DNA of 64,000 bases. Source: Alphaproteobacteria bacterium. GTDB taxonomy: Bacteria > Pseudomonadota > Alphaproteobacteria > Thalassobaculales > Thalassobaculaceae. This document shows, in pieces, positions 1 through 9,472 of this stretch. Made by a program: the position numbers and the translations under genes. The notes under the pieces are model-generated. The model had not been told where the DNA came from. It saw nothing but the letters and a program-made list of their open reading frames with translations, and did not search any database. The DNA is taken from the NCBI GenBank assembly GCA_013203465.1, contig JABMNR010000200.1:19081-83080 (forward strand), read 5' to 3'. Every line of letters begins with the position of its first letter. Position 1 is the first letter of the stretch.

Positions 1-368
1 ACCGTCATCACGACGCCGTAGGCGATCGCCTTGTCACCGCGCACGAAGATTCGCGTGTCCGGCTTGACGCCGGTGATCGCCACCAGCTTTGGTACCAACT
101 CCGCCATCGGGATCTTGGTCTCCTCGACATAAATTCCGCCGTCTGCGCGCACGCTTATGACCAACGGCTCGGCCTCGTCCGTGAGCTGGGCGGCCTCGGT
201 CTTCGGCAGGTCGACCGGCACACCGACGGTCAGCAGTGGCGCCGAGATCATGAACACGATCAACAACACCAGCATCACGTCGACGAACGGCGTGACGTTG
301 ATGTCGCTCAGCGGCGTATACCGCCGCCGCAACCCGCCGCGCGCCCGCGACACCAGAGGTCCGGCCAC
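1..368 (-). CDS. tolR: TolR, biopolymer transport protein (ExbD/TolR family), partial
   Basis: TolR is the inner-membrane partner of TolQ in the proton-driven Tol-Pal system, which keeps the outer membrane anchored and constricted during division. The frame starts at a GTG three bases after the tolQ stop. It reads a basic N-terminus, then the single membrane helix with the proton-binding Asp context (DINVTPFVDVMLVLLIVFM), then the start of the periplasmic domain. The gene runs off the left edge, so the C-terminal part is not visible. tolA, tolB and pal would be expected beyond it. The purine-rich end of tolQ serves as the ribosome binding site. Confidence 0.93.
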   Translation of the reverse strand, partial: MAGPLVSRARGGLRRRYTPLSDINVTPFVDVMLVLLIVFMISAPLLTVGVPVDLPKTEAAQLTDEAEPLVISVRADGGIYVEETKIPMAELVPKLVAITGVKPDTRIFVRGDKAIAYGVVMT

Positions 369-371
369 GGC

Positions 372-1103
372 TCAGCTCCCCTCATCGAGCTGGCGCGACA
401 GGATCGAGCCGAACTCGGTGGCGAAGCCCTCCAGCCGCGCGCCGTAGCGGCCGAGATCGCTGGAAATCTTGTTGTAGGCGACCACCGCCGGAATCGCCGC
501 GACCAGACCGAGCGCGGTGGCGAACAGCGCTTCCGCGATGCCCGGCGCCACCACGGCGAGCGACGTGTTCTTGGTCGCCGCGATCGATTGGAAACTGTTC
601 ATGATGCCCCACACCGTGCCGAACAATCCGACGAATGGCGCGGTCGAGCCGACCGAGGCGAGGAACGTCATGCGCTTCTCAAGGGTCTCCATCTCGCGCG
701 AGATGGTCAGGTTCATTACCTGATCGATGCGTTGACGCAGGCTCGCACGCAACTCGTTGCCGCGGGTGTTCAACCCCTTGGCCGCCGAACGCCGCCATTC
801 CCGCATGGCCGAGGCGAAGATCGCCGCAAGCGGGTCGCTCGGGCTTCCGCCCATCCGATCGTACAAGTCCTCCAGCGAGCCGCCCGACCAGAAGGCATCC
901 TCGAAGTCCCCGGCCCGCTTGCGCATCTGACGCATCTTCATGGTCTTCTCGAAGATGATCGCCCAGCACCAGATCGAGGCCAATATCAGCAGGATCATGA
1001 CCGCCTTGACCACCGGATCGGCGGACAGGAACAACCCCCAGATGCTGAGATCGCTCGTGTACAGGGCGACCGCGTCGATCGTTGTTTGCGCGTTCTGCTC
1101 CAT
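372..1103 (-). CDS. tolQ: TolQ, Tol-Pal system proton channel subunit
   Basis: This is the inner-membrane channel subunit that, with TolR, uses the proton gradient to energise TolA. The product is 243 aa, near the usual length. One membrane helix lies near residues 30-50, and the two conserved C-terminal helices carry the family signature GSTAPFVGLFGTVWGIM followed by the FATALGLVAAIPAV segment. It sits between ybgC and tolR in the standard ybgC-tolQ-tolR order. The channel-helix motif separates it from the more distant MotA-like protein at 14.7 kb. Confidence 0.96.
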   Translation of the reverse strand: MEQNAQTTIDAVALYTSDLSIWGLFLSADPVVKAVMILLILASIWCWAIIFEKTMKMRQMRKRAGDFEDAFWSGGSLEDLYDRMGGSPSDPLAAIFASAMREWRRSAAKGLNTRGNELRASLRQRIDQVMNLTISREMETLEKRMTFLASVGSTAPFVGLFGTVWGIMNSFQSIAATKNTSLAVVAPGIAEALFATALGLVAAIPAVVAYNKISSDLGRYGARLEGFATEFGSILSRQLDEGS

Positions 1104-1121
1104 CGGTTTCCTCTTGGGTGG

Positions 1122-1604
1122 TTATGCCGTCACGGTTGCCGGCGAGCCGGTCGCACGTTCGAAGATGGCCCGCATGTCCGCCGGCAGGCGCGCCGGCCGG
1201 CCAGCCGGGTTCACCAGAGCGATCGTAAGATCAAGCGCTACCAACAAGGCGCCATCGGCGGCGTTGCAAACGACCTGCCTCGCCTCGACGGCGGCGCCGC
1301 GCAAGGCGGCGAACCACGTCCGCACCTCCAGGTGATCGTCGAGCCGCGCCGGTGCGTGGAACTCGATACCGCAGCGTCGAACCACGAAACTCAATCCATG
1401 TTCCGCCCGAAGCCGTCCTTGATCGATGCCGAGATATCGCAGCATTTCGGTGCGCGCGCGTTCGGCGAACCGTAAATAGTTCGCGTGATAAACGATGCCG
1501 CCGGCGTCGGTGTCCTCGTAATAGACACGGATCGGAAAGCGGAATTCGCCCGCGACCAGCCGACCGCTTGCCGGCACCGCGTCACTCCACGCCGGATCAA
1601 CCAT
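1122..1604 (-). CDS. ybgC: YbgC, Tol-Pal-associated acyl-CoA thioesterase
   Basis: This is a hot-dog-fold thioesterase of the 4HBT family, cytoplasmic and encoded with the Tol-Pal genes in most proteobacteria. The signature [18 protein letters not shown] is at residues 28-45; the second Asp of DTD (residue 33) aligns with the catalytic Asp of E. coli YbgC. The first eight bases overlap the end of ruvB, which indicates translational coupling. A start a few codons further in is possible because the first 20 residues are not conserved. The role in the Tol system is not settled for the family; proposed substrates are short acyl-CoAs or acyl-ACP. Confidence 0.94.
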   Translation of the reverse strand: MVDPAWSDAVPASGRLVAGEFRFPIRVYYEDTDAGGIVYHANYLRFAERARTEMLRYLGIDQGRLRAEHGLSFVVRRCGIEFHAPARLDDHLEVRTWFAALRGAAVEARQVVCNAADGALLVALDLTIALVNPAGRPARLPADMRAIFERATGSPATVTA

Positions 1605-2676
1605 CCGCGCCCTCTTCGGCGTCTTCGCCGAGCAGATTGAGTTGCGCCGCCAGTTCCTTTGGTGGGGTGCGATCGATGTACCGCCAACCCGCCGCCGACA
1701 GCATGCGGCCGCGCGGGGTGCGTTGCAGCAACCCCTGCTGCATCAGATAGGGCTCGATCACTTCCTCGATCACGTCCCGCTGCTCGCCCAGGGCCGCGCC
1801 CAGGGTCTCGGCGCCGACCGGGCCGCCGCCATAGTTATCGGCGATGCAGCCAAGATAGCGATGGTCCATGGCATCGAGCCCGCGACGGTCGACGTCGAGC
1901 CGGGTCAGGGCCGCGTCGGCGATCATCGCGTCCACCGTCTTGCGCCCGGCGACGGTGGCGAAATCGCGTACCCGCCGTAACAGCCGGCCGGCCACCCGGG
2001 GCGTACCGCGCGCACGGCGGGCGATCTCCTCGGCACCGTCACCCGTCAGGTCGAATCCCAGCAAGTCAGCTCCCCGTCGCACGATCCGTGTCAATTCCTC
2101 GGTGTCATAGAACTGGAGGCGCAGCGGTATCCCGAAACGTTCCCGCAGGGGCGTGGTGATCAACCCCGACCGCGTGGTCGCCGCCACCAGGGTGAACGGC
2201 GACAAATCGATGCGGATCGACCGCGCGGCCGGACCCTCACCGATGATCAGGTCCAACTGGAAGTCCTCCATGGCGGGATAGAGCACTTCCTCTACGGCAG
2301 GATTAAGGCGATGTATCTCGTCGATGAACAGGACGTCGCGCGGTGCCAAGTTGGTCAGCAGGGCGGCCAGATCGCCGGCCTTGGTGATCACGGGGCCGGA
2401 GGTCGCGCGGAAGTTCACGCCAAGTTCGCGCGCCACGATCTGCGCCAATGTGGTTTTGCCCAGCCCCGGCGGGCCGAACAACAACACATGATCCAGCGCC
2501 TCGGCCCGGCCACGCGCCGCGTCGATGAATACCTTCAGGTTCTCACGCAGTTTTTTCTGCCCGACGAACTCATCCAGGATCTGCGGGCGCAGCGTCGTTT
2601 CCGCCAGATCCTCGCCGGCCCGCTCACCGTCGATCAACCGCTCCGCGGCGTCGTCGTCAAACCCGTCGGTCATCAC
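1597..2676 (-). CDS. ruvB: RuvB, Holliday junction branch-migration ATPase
   Basis: RuvB is the hexameric AAA+ motor that, with RuvA, drives branch migration of Holliday junctions during recombination repair. In the 359-aa product the Walker A GPPGLGKT is at residues 68-75, the Walker B DEIH at 119-122, and the sensor/arginine-finger region TTPLRERFG near 174-182. A C-terminal winged helix includes the RTPRGRML segment. It overlaps ruvA by 4 bp (ATGA). The order ruvC-ruvA-ruvB is the usual one. Confidence 0.97.
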   Translation of the reverse strand: MMTDGFDDDAAERLIDGERAGEDLAETTLRPQILDEFVGQKKLRENLKVFIDAARGRAEALDHVLLFGPPGLGKTTLAQIVARELGVNFRATSGPVITKAGDLAALLTNLAPRDVLFIDEIHRLNPAVEEVLYPAMEDFQLDLIIGEGPAARSIRIDLSPFTLVAATTRSGLITTPLRERFGIPLRLQFYDTEELTRIVRRGADLLGFDLTGDGAEEIARRARGTPRVAGRLLRRVRDFATVAGRKTVDAMIADAALTRLDVDRRGLDAMDHRYLGCIADNYGGGPVGAETLGAALGEQRDVIEEVIEPYLMQQGLLQRTPRGRMLSAAGWRYIDRTPPKELAAQLNLLGEDAEEGADG

Positions 2677-3299
2677 CCGGCCAGCTCCTTAAGACCGAGG
2701 GTGATCAGCTTGTCGAGCGCCGGGTCGTCACCCAACGTCACCTGCGCCGCCGTGACCGCGCCATACGCCTCGGCCCGGCCGTAGCCGAGATTGACCAGGG
2801 CCGATATCGCGTCGGCCATCTGTTCGCCACCCGGCGTGTTTCCTTTGGCCTTGGCGCCCGCCGACATCACCGCGGCGGCCCCGAGACCAAGGGCGGCGTT
2901 GACCGTCTTGTCCCTAAGCTCGTTGACGATGCGTTGCGCCAGCTTGGGGCCAACTCCATCGGCCCGTGTGAACATGGTCTTGTCCTGGGCGGCGATGGCG
3001 GTGAACACCTCGTCCGGCGACAGCACCGACAGGATCGACAGCGCGTGTTTCGCCCCCACGCCCTGAACGGTCTGCAGCATCTTGAACGAGGCTTTCTCGG
3101 CTCCGGTGGCGAAGCCGTAAAGATGGATGTGATCCTCGCGCACATGGGTGTCGACCTCGACCGTCACCGCCGCCCCCGGCGCGCCAAGCGCCGACAGCGT
3201 CCGCGCCGAGGCAAAGATCAGGTAGCCGACGCCGCCGACATCGATCACCGCCGTGCCATCATCGAGCTGATCGAGGATACCCTTGAGCTTGGCGATCAC
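2673..3299 (-). CDS. ruvA: RuvA, Holliday junction DNA helicase subunit
   Basis: RuvA forms the tetramer that binds four-way junctions and loads RuvB. The product is 208 aa. It starts with the OB-fold beginning [10 protein letters not shown], has the helix-hairpin-helix stretch [11 protein letters not shown] and a second HhH ending [17 protein letters not shown], and ends with a C-terminal three-helix RuvB-binding domain ([12 protein letters not shown]). It overlaps ruvC and ruvB by 4 bp each, so the three genes are translationally coupled. Confidence 0.97.
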   Translation of the reverse strand: MIAKLKGILDQLDDGTAVIDVGGVGYLIFASARTLSALGAPGAAVTVEVDTHVREDHIHLYGFATGAEKASFKMLQTVQGVGAKHALSILSVLSPDEVFTAIAAQDKTMFTRADGVGPKLAQRIVNELRDKTVNAALGLGAAAVMSAGAKAKGNTPGGEQMADAISALVNLGYGRAEAYGAVTAAQVTLGDDPALDKLITLGLKELAG

Positions 3300-3892
3300 G
3301 ACACGGTGTCCTTCGCTTCCTTGGCCAGCGCCGCCGCCACCGCCCGTTGCAACCCCGGCGCCATACTGGTCATCGCGCCCGACCGCCGGGAATCCCGGCC
3401 CGCATCCGCGCCATAGGCATCGCGCGCCTGCACGTAGTGGGCATGGCAGATCGCCACGGCAAGCGCGTCGGCCGCGTCCGGGCTGGCGATTACCGCCCCC
3501 GGCAGCAGCATGGCGATCATGGCCTGAACCTGTTCCTTGGCGGCGTTGCCGGTGCCGACCACCGCCTTCTTGACCCGCTTCGGCGAATACTCGGCGACCG
3601 GCAGCCCGGCTTTGGCGGGAGCCAGCAGCACCACGCCACGGGCGTGACCGAGCTTGAGGGTCGATTCCGGATTGCGATTGACGAACGTCTCCTCGACCGC
3701 CGCCTCATCCGGCCCGAACCGCTCGATCAGCTCCAGCACCGCATCGTAGAGCTGGGTCAACCGCACGGCGATCGCGGCGTTGGGGTCGGAGCGGACGACG
3801 CCATCGGCCACATGGCGCACGGACACGCCATCGGTCTCGATCACGCCCCATCCGGTGTTCCGCAGGCCGGGGTCGAGCCCGATCAGCCGCAT
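3296..3892 (-). CDS. ruvC: RuvC, Holliday junction resolvase
   Basis: RuvC is the endonuclease that cuts Holliday junctions symmetrically. The acidic catalytic residues typical of the family are visible: Asp7 in GLDPG, Glu67 in AAVEE, and the C-terminal SPDAADALAVAICH cluster. The product is 198 aa, slightly longer than E. coli RuvC because of a C-terminal extension rich in Arg and Ala. It lies 22 bp downstream of yebC and overlaps ruvA by 4 bp. Confidence 0.97.
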   Translation of the reverse strand: MRLIGLDPGLRNTGWGVIETDGVSVRHVADGVVRSDPNAAIAVRLTQLYDAVLELIERFGPDEAAVEETFVNRNPESTLKLGHARGVVLLAPAKAGLPVAEYSPKRVKKAVVGTGNAAKEQVQAMIAMLLPGAVIASPDAADALAVAICHAHYVQARDAYGADAGRDSRRSGAMTSMAPGLQRAVAAALAKEAKDTVS

Positions 3893-3914
3893 GATCGCTC
3901 CTCCCGCGTCCAGC

Positions 3915-4664
3915 CTAGGCGGACAGTTTGCTCATGATCTCGTCGGAGATGTCGAAATTGGCCGAGACCTGCTGGACGTCGTCGTTGTCGTCCAAGGTGT
4001 CGAATAACTTCAACAGAGTCGCCGCCTGGTTCTCATCCACGGCCACGGTATTGCCCGGTTTCCAGGTCAATCCCGCCGATTGCGGCTCGCCCAGCCGCGC
4101 CTCCAACGCCTCGCGAACGGTGTTGAAATCCTCGACCGCACAGGTGATCTCGTGCTCGGATTCGCTGGACTCGGCGTTCTCGGCGCCGGCCTCGATCGCC
4201 GCCTCCAGCACATCGTCGGCGCTGCCGGCCTCGGCCGGATAAACGATCTGGCCGACCCGATTGAACATGAACGACACCGAGTTGGTCTCGCCCAGATTGC
4301 CACCGAACTTGGAGAACGCCGACCGCACCTCGGAGGCGGTACGGTTACGGTTGTCGGTCAACGCGTCGACGATCATCGCCACGCCACCGGGACCATAACC
4401 CTCGTACCGCACTTCCTCGTAGTTGGTGTCGTCACCGCCGCCCGCACCCTTCTTGATCGCCCGCTCGATGTTGTCCTTGGGCATGTTTTCCTTGCGCGCG
4501 GCCACGATCGCGGTCCGCAGCGCCGGGTTCGAATCCGGATCCTCGCCGCCGAGCTTGGCCGCGATCTGAATCTCGCGGGTCAGGCGGGTAAAGATCTTGG
4601 CGCGCTTCTTATCCTGCGCGCCCTTGCGGTACATGATGTTCTTGAACTGGGAATGACCCGCCAT
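3915..4664 (-). CDS. yebC: YebC/PmpR family (TACO1-like) protein
   Basis: This is a member of the YebC/TACO1 family, described as transcriptional regulators and more recently as translation factors that relieve ribosome stalling. The start is taken at the second Met, giving the family N-terminus [18 protein letters not shown]; the product is 249 aa. Landmarks include [16 protein letters not shown] and the acidic C-terminal domain. It heads the yebC-ruvCAB cluster, an arrangement seen in many bacteria. A possible promoter with a -10-like TATAGA lies upstream, but the spacing to a TTGATG box is poor and I did not annotate it. Confidence 0.95.
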   Translation of the reverse strand: MAGHSQFKNIMYRKGAQDKKRAKIFTRLTREIQIAAKLGGEDPDSNPALRTAIVAARKENMPKDNIERAIKKGAGGGDDTNYEEVRYEGYGPGGVAMIVDALTDNRNRTASEVRSAFSKFGGNLGETNSVSFMFNRVGQIVYPAEAGSADDVLEAAIEAGAENAESSESEHEITCAVEDFNTVREALEARLGEPQSAGLTWKPGNTVAVDENQAATLLKLFDTLDDNDDVQQVSANFDISDEIMSKLSA

Positions 4665-4831
4665 ATCCAAACGCTCCTAATCGCGACCGGTCGTGCCGCG
4701 AGTCCTGTCTCTATACCAGATGTAGGGGTCGGGTGCATCAACCCGCATCGCGAAAATGCGACCCGGCGCGGTGCCGCGCGGCGCGCTTTCTAGCATGCGG
4801 TACCACCGCGCGTCTTGGGTGATTCCACGCT

Positions 4832-5644
4832 TCAGGTCGGCATCGTTTCGCTCAGCACACCGCCGACCCGCAGCGGCTCGATGCGGATCGCCAAACCGGT
4901 CTTGTCGTCCGTCTCGACCAGCACGCCGCAGACCGTCGCCTCGCCGTCGGCGGCTTCCAGACGCGGGGTCGGCAGCTTGCGGGTAAAGCGGTCGATCGGA
5001 TGTTCCTTCTTCATGCCGATCACGCTGTCATAGTCGCCGCACATGCCGGCATCGGTCTGATAGGCGGTGCCGTTGGCCAGCACCATGGTGTCGGCGGTCG
5101 GCACATGGGTGTGGGTGCCAACCACCAGCGACACCCGGCCGTCAAAGGCGTGACCGAACGCCATTTTCTCGCTGGTTGCCTCGCCATGCAGGTCGACGAT
5201 CACGGCATCCACGTCGTGGCCAAGCGCCAGCCCGTCGATCGCCTGCTCGACGGCGGCGAACGGATCGTCCAGCGCGTCCATAAACAGCCGGCACATGACG
5301 TTGATCACCATGACCCGGCGGCCGTCGTGGCTTTCGAACACCCCCGCTCCACGGCCGGGCGTACCGACGGGAAAGTTGATCGGCCGGATCAGGCTCACAT
5401 CGTCGTCGATGTAGCCGAGGATTTCGCGCTGATCCCAGACGTGGTTGCCGGTGGTGATCACGTCGACACCGACATCGTACAATTCCTCGCAGATCTTGGC
5501 GGTGATGCCGAAACCGCCGGCCGCGTTCTCGCCATTGGCGACAACGAAATCCGCGCGCAGATCACGAATGAGATCCGGCAACCGCTCGACCACGGCCTGC
5601 CGGCCGGAGCGGCCAACGATGTCGCCCAGGAACAGCAGCCGCAT
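4832..5644 (-). CDS. YmdB-like metallophosphoesterase (TIGR00282 family)
   Basis: This is a calcineurin-like phosphoesterase of the TIGR00282/YmdB family; the Bacillus relative hydrolyses cyclic nucleotides. The 270-aa product starts MRLLFLGDIVGRSGR. The metal-binding motifs GDIVG (residues 7-11), NGENAAGG, GNHVWD and GTHTHVPTAD are all present, as is the C-terminal TDAGMCG stretch. The start is 4 bp after the stop of the 5-FCL gene, so the two are probably co-transcribed. An open frame continues upstream but overlaps 5-FCL in another frame and is not part of this gene. The cellular substrate is not known. Confidence 0.93.
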   Translation of the reverse strand: MRLLFLGDIVGRSGRQAVVERLPDLIRDLRADFVVANGENAAGGFGITAKICEELYDVGVDVITTGNHVWDQREILGYIDDDVSLIRPINFPVGTPGRGAGVFESHDGRRVMVINVMCRLFMDALDDPFAAVEQAIDGLALGHDVDAVIVDLHGEATSEKMAFGHAFDGRVSLVVGTHTHVPTADTMVLANGTAYQTDAGMCGDYDSVIGMKKEHPIDRFTRKLPTPRLEAADGEATVCGVLVETDDKTGLAIRIEPLRVGGVLSETMPT

Positions 5645-5648
5645 GTGT

Positions 5649-6263
5649 TTAGCTCCCCAAATCCAGAAATTCGTTCTCGGTGACGATACCGTCCAGCGGC
5701 ATGTCGTGGGGACCAGCGGGAACGTTCTCGACTTCCTGATCGGCGAACGCGATGCCGATCGCCTGCACCGCGTAGCGACCGCGCAGAGCCGACAGGGTTC
5801 GGTCGTAGTACCCGCCGCCATAACCCAGCCGCCGGCCGGCGCGATCGAAGGCCAGCATCGGCACCAGCAGCAAGGTCGGTTCCACCACGTCCGCGTCCTC
5901 GGCGGGTTCGGATGTTCCGAAGGGGCCCGGCACCAGATCCTCTTCGGTCTCCCAGGCGCGAAACAGCAACGGCGCATTCTCGCCCTGGACCACCGGCAAG
6001 GCGATACGGCAACCGCGCGACCACAGCATGGCGAGTGTGGGGCGCACATCCACCTCATCACGCATCGGCCAATAGCCCGAGACCACGGTGCCGCTCGACG
6101 GCGCCAACGTATCGGCGACACGCGCGGCGATCCGCGTCGCCGCTTCGACGTTGGTCTTGGCGACGGTGGCCCGGCGCGCCGTCATCACGCGCCGCAGGTC
6201 GGCCTTGATGGATTGCAGCGCCTCGAAGTCGATCGGGGCGTCGGGATCGGTCAGATCAGTCAT
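5649..6263 (-). CDS. 5-formyltetrahydrofolate cyclo-ligase
   Basis: This enzyme converts 5-formyl-THF to 5,10-methenyl-THF with ATP, recovering the storage folate. The start is placed at the ATG giving MTDLTDPDAP, which yields 204 aa; a longer in-frame extension would run into the 6S RNA. Family motifs include SGYWPMRDEVDVRP, LLVPMLAFDRAGRRLGYGGG and YYDRTL. It lies directly downstream of 6S RNA and zapA, the classical zapA-ssrS-ygfA linkage of proteobacteria. Confidence 0.94.
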   Translation of the reverse strand: MTDLTDPDAPIDFEALQSIKADLRRVMTARRATVAKTNVEAATRIAARVADTLAPSSGTVVSGYWPMRDEVDVRPTLAMLWSRGCRIALPVVQGENAPLLFRAWETEEDLVPGPFGTSEPAEDADVVEPTLLLVPMLAFDRAGRRLGYGGGYYDRTLSALRGRYAVQAIGIAFADQEVENVPAGPHDMPLDGIVTENEFLDLGS

Positions 6264-6407
6264 GGAAATCCGATAGGTCGGTGATGCCGCGCCGCGGAAC
6301 CATATTCCGGCGACACCATGCAAATCGCGGCCGCCGCGCCCCATGGTACGGGCGATGACGGACGCGAACGAATGCGACGGAGCCGCCTCGGCCGTCGGCG
6401 TATGCAT

Positions 6408-6536
6408 ACCCTCTGCGGCCTGCCAAGCAGGTGGGCGCCGCGAATAACGAGGCCAAGACCTCGTCAGAGACAGCTCCCTCAGAGGATGGATATCGCCCCA
6501 GGGGTAAGTGCTGCCTAACGCACCGTGCAGCCCCGT
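6408..6536 (-). ncRNA. ssrS: 6S RNA (SsrS), RNA polymerase regulator
   Basis: 6S RNA mimics an open promoter and sequesters housekeeping RNA polymerase. On the minus strand between zapA and 5-FCL I see the family's hallmark 5'-bubble sequence CCCCTGGGGCGATATCC, very close to CCCUGAGCCGAUAUUUC of E. coli. An apical hairpin has arms ACGAGG/CCTCGT. A closing stem pairs TTAGGCAG with CTGCTTGG, extended by GGT/GCC and CTGC/GCAG. The locus position is the conserved one. The ends are estimated from the closing stem and may be off by 10-20 nt; a covariance search would fix them. Confidence 0.8.
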
Positions 6537-6548
6537 CGCACCCCCAAT

Positions 6549-6887
6549 CTAGGGGCCATCGAGCCTTCCGGCAATACGTTCGATCCGCTCGGCCAACCCT
6601 TCGATGGCGATTGTCAGGTCCTCGACCTCGTTCGGGCTGAACTCCTCGTCGACCTCGTCGACCTCCTCGACCTCGTTCGCGGCGTCACGCAGATCGATCA
6701 GCTCATCGGCGATCAGCAGGCTCGCCATCACCAAAAGCCGCGTGTCGCCGACCTGACCAACCTGATCGACCAGATCCTTCACATGGGCATCGACCATGGC
6801 CGCCAACTCGGTGAGCCGCTTCTCCTGACCATCCTCGCAGGCAATCCGGTAAGTCTTACCGTTCACCGTGATATCGACTTGCGCCAT
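6549..6887 (-). CDS. zapA: ZapA, Z-ring associated cell division protein
   Basis: ZapA bundles FtsZ filaments at midcell. The 112-aa product begins MAQVDITVNGKTYRIACEDG and continues with the typical LTELAAMVDAHVKDL and the coiled-coil helix TRLLVMASLLIADELIDLRD. An unusual acidic stretch of repeated Glu-Val and Asp (EVEEVDEVDEE) follows the helix before a final amphipathic segment. The gene follows a small coiled-coil gene by 3 bp and precedes 6S RNA. Confidence 0.92.
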   Translation of the reverse strand: MAQVDITVNGKTYRIACEDGQEKRLTELAAMVDAHVKDLVDQVGQVGDTRLLVMASLLIADELIDLRDAANEVEEVDEVDEEFSPNEVEDLTIAIEGLAERIERIAGRLDGP

Positions 6888-6890
6888 CGC

Positions 6891-7115
6891 TCAGCTCTCC
6901 AACACCATCGACAACCGGCCGATGGTGCGATCGAGCCGCGCGTCGACCTGCTCAGCCACCGCCGCCAACTTGGCGTGATCGCGTTTAACCGCCGCCAGCT
7001 CGCGACGCAGGAGCGCCGGATCACCGCCTTCGGACGAGTCGAGGCCGTCCATGGCCGCTTCTAGGCGTGTGACCGCCTTGACCAACTTTTCGCGCGCGGC
7101 GGCAAGTCGCGACAT
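6891..7115 (-). CDS. Small coiled-coil protein upstream of zapA
   Basis: This encodes a 74-aa, almost entirely helical protein (MSRLAAAREKLVKAVTRLEAA...). It has heptad-like spacing of Leu, Ala and Val and two charged segments, the second being KRDHAKLAAVAEQVDARLDR. I cannot name its family with certainty. Small coiled-coil proteins of this kind sit next to zapA in many alphaproteobacteria and could act with ZapA in the way ZapB-type proteins do, but that is inference from position. The internal ATG is preferred because the AAGGGG ribosome binding site is then correctly spaced; the upstream ATG lies directly against it. Confidence 0.8.
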   Translation of the reverse strand: MSRLAAAREKLVKAVTRLEAAMDGLDSSEGGDPALLRRELAAVKRDHAKLAAVAEQVDARLDRTIGRLSMVLES

Positions 7116-7198
7116 GCCCATCCCCTTTCAACCCATTACCGTCATCCGGCCGGCGCCCCAGAATTTCAACGGCTAAGCCAGCGTCGTTCAAGTACCGT

Positions 7199-7228
7199 AT
7201 GATACGGCTCACGGGCACTTGCCGTCAA
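7199..7228 (-). promoter_or_regulatory. Sigma-70-type promoter of the zapA/6S RNA operon
   Basis: On the minus strand TTGACG and TATCAT are separated by 18 bp, which is close to the housekeeping consensus. Transcription would start near 7192, about 75 nt before the small coiled-coil gene, and continue through zapA and 6S RNA. The -10 box lies in a small palindrome (CCGTATGATACGG), which might be a regulator site. Confidence 0.6.
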
Positions 7229-7363
7229 CGCGTCCGCGCCACAACCACGCCGAACGCTCCGTAGTGGCGCGGGTGGCTTGACGTGGGCGGACCGTCTCGG
7301 CATGTTCCGCGCGACCGAGGTACCGGCCCGCTCGGTCGGCCCCTCACATCGCGCGACACCACC

Positions 7364-9385
7364 ATGACATCCACGACCGCGCCACAGGGCGCCGCTCTCT
7401 CCGAAGCCGAGCACAAGGGATTGGCGGACGCGGTGCGTGTCCTCGCCATGGATGCGGTGGAGCAGGCCAAATCCGGCCACCCCGGCATGCCGATGGGCAT
7501 GGCCGACGCGGCGGTGGTGTTGTTTTCCCGCTTTCTGCGCTTCGACGCGAGCAATCCCACCTGGCCCGACCGCGACCGCTTCGTGCTGTCGGCCGGTCAC
7601 GGCTCGATGCTGCTCTACGCGCTGCTGCATCTGACCGGCTATCCCGGCATGCCGATGGAAGAGCTGAGGCGGTTTCGCCAGATCGGCTCGAAAACCGCCG
7701 GTCACCCGGAACGGGGTCTGGCGCCCGGCATCGAGACCACCACCGGTCCCCTGGGACAGGGGCTCGCCAACGCCGTCGGCATGGCGATCGCCGAACGCCA
7801 CCTGAACGCCCGTTTCGGCGATGATCTGATCGACCACCGGACCTGGGTGATCGCCGGCGATGGCTGCCTGATGGAGGGTATCAGCCACGAGGCCGCGTCG
7901 CTCGCCGGGCATCTCGGTCTCGGTCGCATGAACGTGCTGTGGGACGACAACAGCATCTCGATCGATGGCGCCACCGATCTGTCGATCTCCGACGATGTCG
8001 CCGCCCGGTTCCGAGCCTATGGCTGGCATGTGGCGGCGGCTGGTGGCCACGATCCGGCCGCCCTGGCCACGGCGATGGCGGCGGCGATAGCCGACCCACG
8101 CCCGTCCCTGATCGCCTGCAAGACGATCATCGGCTATGGCGCGCCCACCAAGGGCGGCACCGCCGGCTCCCACGGCGCGCCGCTGGGCGCCGACGAGATC
8201 GCCGCCGCCCGCAAGGCCCTGGGCTGGGCCCTGCCGCCGTTCGTGTTACCCGAGGTGGTGGTCGAAACCGGCAAGGCGCTTGGCCGTCGCGGCGCCGATG
8301 CCCGCGCCGCGTGGGCCGGCCGCTATAACGCGTCGGCCGCGCGGGCGGAGTTCGACCGGGTGATGGCCGGGGAGTTGCCGGCGTCGCTGGCCGGAGCGAT
8401 CGGTGCGCTGAAGAGCCAGCTTGTGGCGGATCAGCCGACGCTCGCGACCCGCGTGTCCTCGCAACGGGCGATCGAGGTGATCGCCCCGCTGATGCCGGAA
8501 TTGATCGGCGGATCGGCCGACCTCACCGGGTCCAACAACACCAAGGTCAAGACCCAGAGCGTGTTTACCCGCGACGATCGCGCCGGCACCTATATTCATT
8601 ACGGTGTGCGTGAGCATGCCATGGCCGCCGCGATGAACGGCATGGCGCTGCATGGCGGGGCGGTGCCCTATGGCGGGACCTTCCTGGTGTTCACCGACTA
8701 TTGTCGGCCGTCGATCCGTCTCGCCGCGCTGATGGGCCTCCGGGCGGTGTTCGTGATGACCCATGATAGTATCGGACTGGGCGAGGACGGCCCGACCCAC
8801 CAGCCGGTCGAGCACTTGGCGGCGCTACGCGCGATCCCCAATGTTCACATCTGGCGCCCGGCCGACGCGGTCGAAACGGCGGAAGCGTGGCAGCTGGCGC
8901 TGGAACGGACGGACGGACCGTCGATCCTGGCGCTGACCCGCCAAGGCCTGCCGGCGGTTCGGACCGAGGCCTCGGCGGGCAATCGCTCGGCGCGCGGCGG
9001 TTACGTTCTCGCCGCGGCGTCTGGTGCGCATACGGTGACGCTGATCGCCACCGGCTCCGAGATCGAGATCGCGCTGGCCGCCAAGGGATTGCTCGACGCC
9101 GACGGGATCGGGACGACCGTGGTATCGATGCCGTGCATGGAACGCTTCGCCGCCCAGGACGCCGCCTATCGCGCCGAGGTGCTGGGCGTCGGCACGGTGC
9201 GGGTCGCGGTCGAGGCCGGCGTGCGGATGCCTTGGGAATGGCTGATCGGCCCCCAAGGGGCGTTTGTCGGCATGACCGGGTTCGGCGCGTCGGCTCCTTA
9301 TGAGGAGTTGTACGCGCATTTTGGTATCACCGCCGACGCGGTCGCCCAGGCGGCCCGCGACCGGCTGGCCGCTCGGAACGCCTGA
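7364..9385 (+). CDS. tkt: Transketolase
   Basis: Transketolase is a thiamine-diphosphate enzyme of the pentose phosphate and Calvin cycles that moves two-carbon units between sugar phosphates. The chosen ATG gives a 673-aa protein (MTSTTAPQG...). Motifs include the [12 protein letters not shown] stretch near residue 35, the TPP-binding [13 protein letters not shown] region, and the central [12 protein letters not shown] and TGSEIEIA motifs. An upstream in-frame ATG at 7283 adds 27 unconserved residues and is less likely. It begins a run with gap, aldolase and thiE. Confidence 0.96.
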   Translation: MTSTTAPQGAALSEAEHKGLADAVRVLAMDAVEQAKSGHPGMPMGMADAAVVLFSRFLRFDASNPTWPDRDRFVLSAGHGSMLLYALLHLTGYPGMPMEELRRFRQIGSKTAGHPERGLAPGIETTTGPLGQGLANAVGMAIAERHLNARFGDDLIDHRTWVIAGDGCLMEGISHEAASLAGHLGLGRMNVLWDDNSISIDGATDLSISDDVAARFRAYGWHVAAAGGHDPAALATAMAAAIADPRPSLIACKTIIGYGAPTKGGTAGSHGAPLGADEIAAARKALGWALPPFVLPEVVVETGKALGRRGADARAAWAGRYNASAARAEFDRVMAGELPASLAGAIGALKSQLVADQPTLATRVSSQRAIEVIAPLMPELIGGSADLTGSNNTKVKTQSVFTRDDRAGTYIHYGVREHAMAAAMNGMALHGGAVPYGGTFLVFTDYCRPSIRLAALMGLRAVFVMTHDSIGLGEDGPTHQPVEHLAALRAIPNVHIWRPADAVETAEAWQLALERTDGPSILALTRQGLPAVRTEASAGNRSARGGYVLAAASGAHTVTLIATGSEIEIALAAKGLLDADGIGTTVVSMPCMERFAAQDAAYRAEVLGVGTVRVAVEAGVRMPWEWLIGPQGAFVGMTGFGASAPYEELYAHFGITADAVAQAARDRLAARNA

Positions 9386-9472
9386 TCCGGCGGACGCGGG
9401 CCAGCATCCATACGCGCCCCGGGGAATCGCCCCGCCGGCGCCGGACGACGATTTGAGCTGAGGAGGACAACA

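Noticed and set aside
4665..4760. A promoter for yebC made of TTGATG and TATAGA
   Set aside because: The boxes are 20 bp apart, which is too far for a normal sigma-70 promoter.
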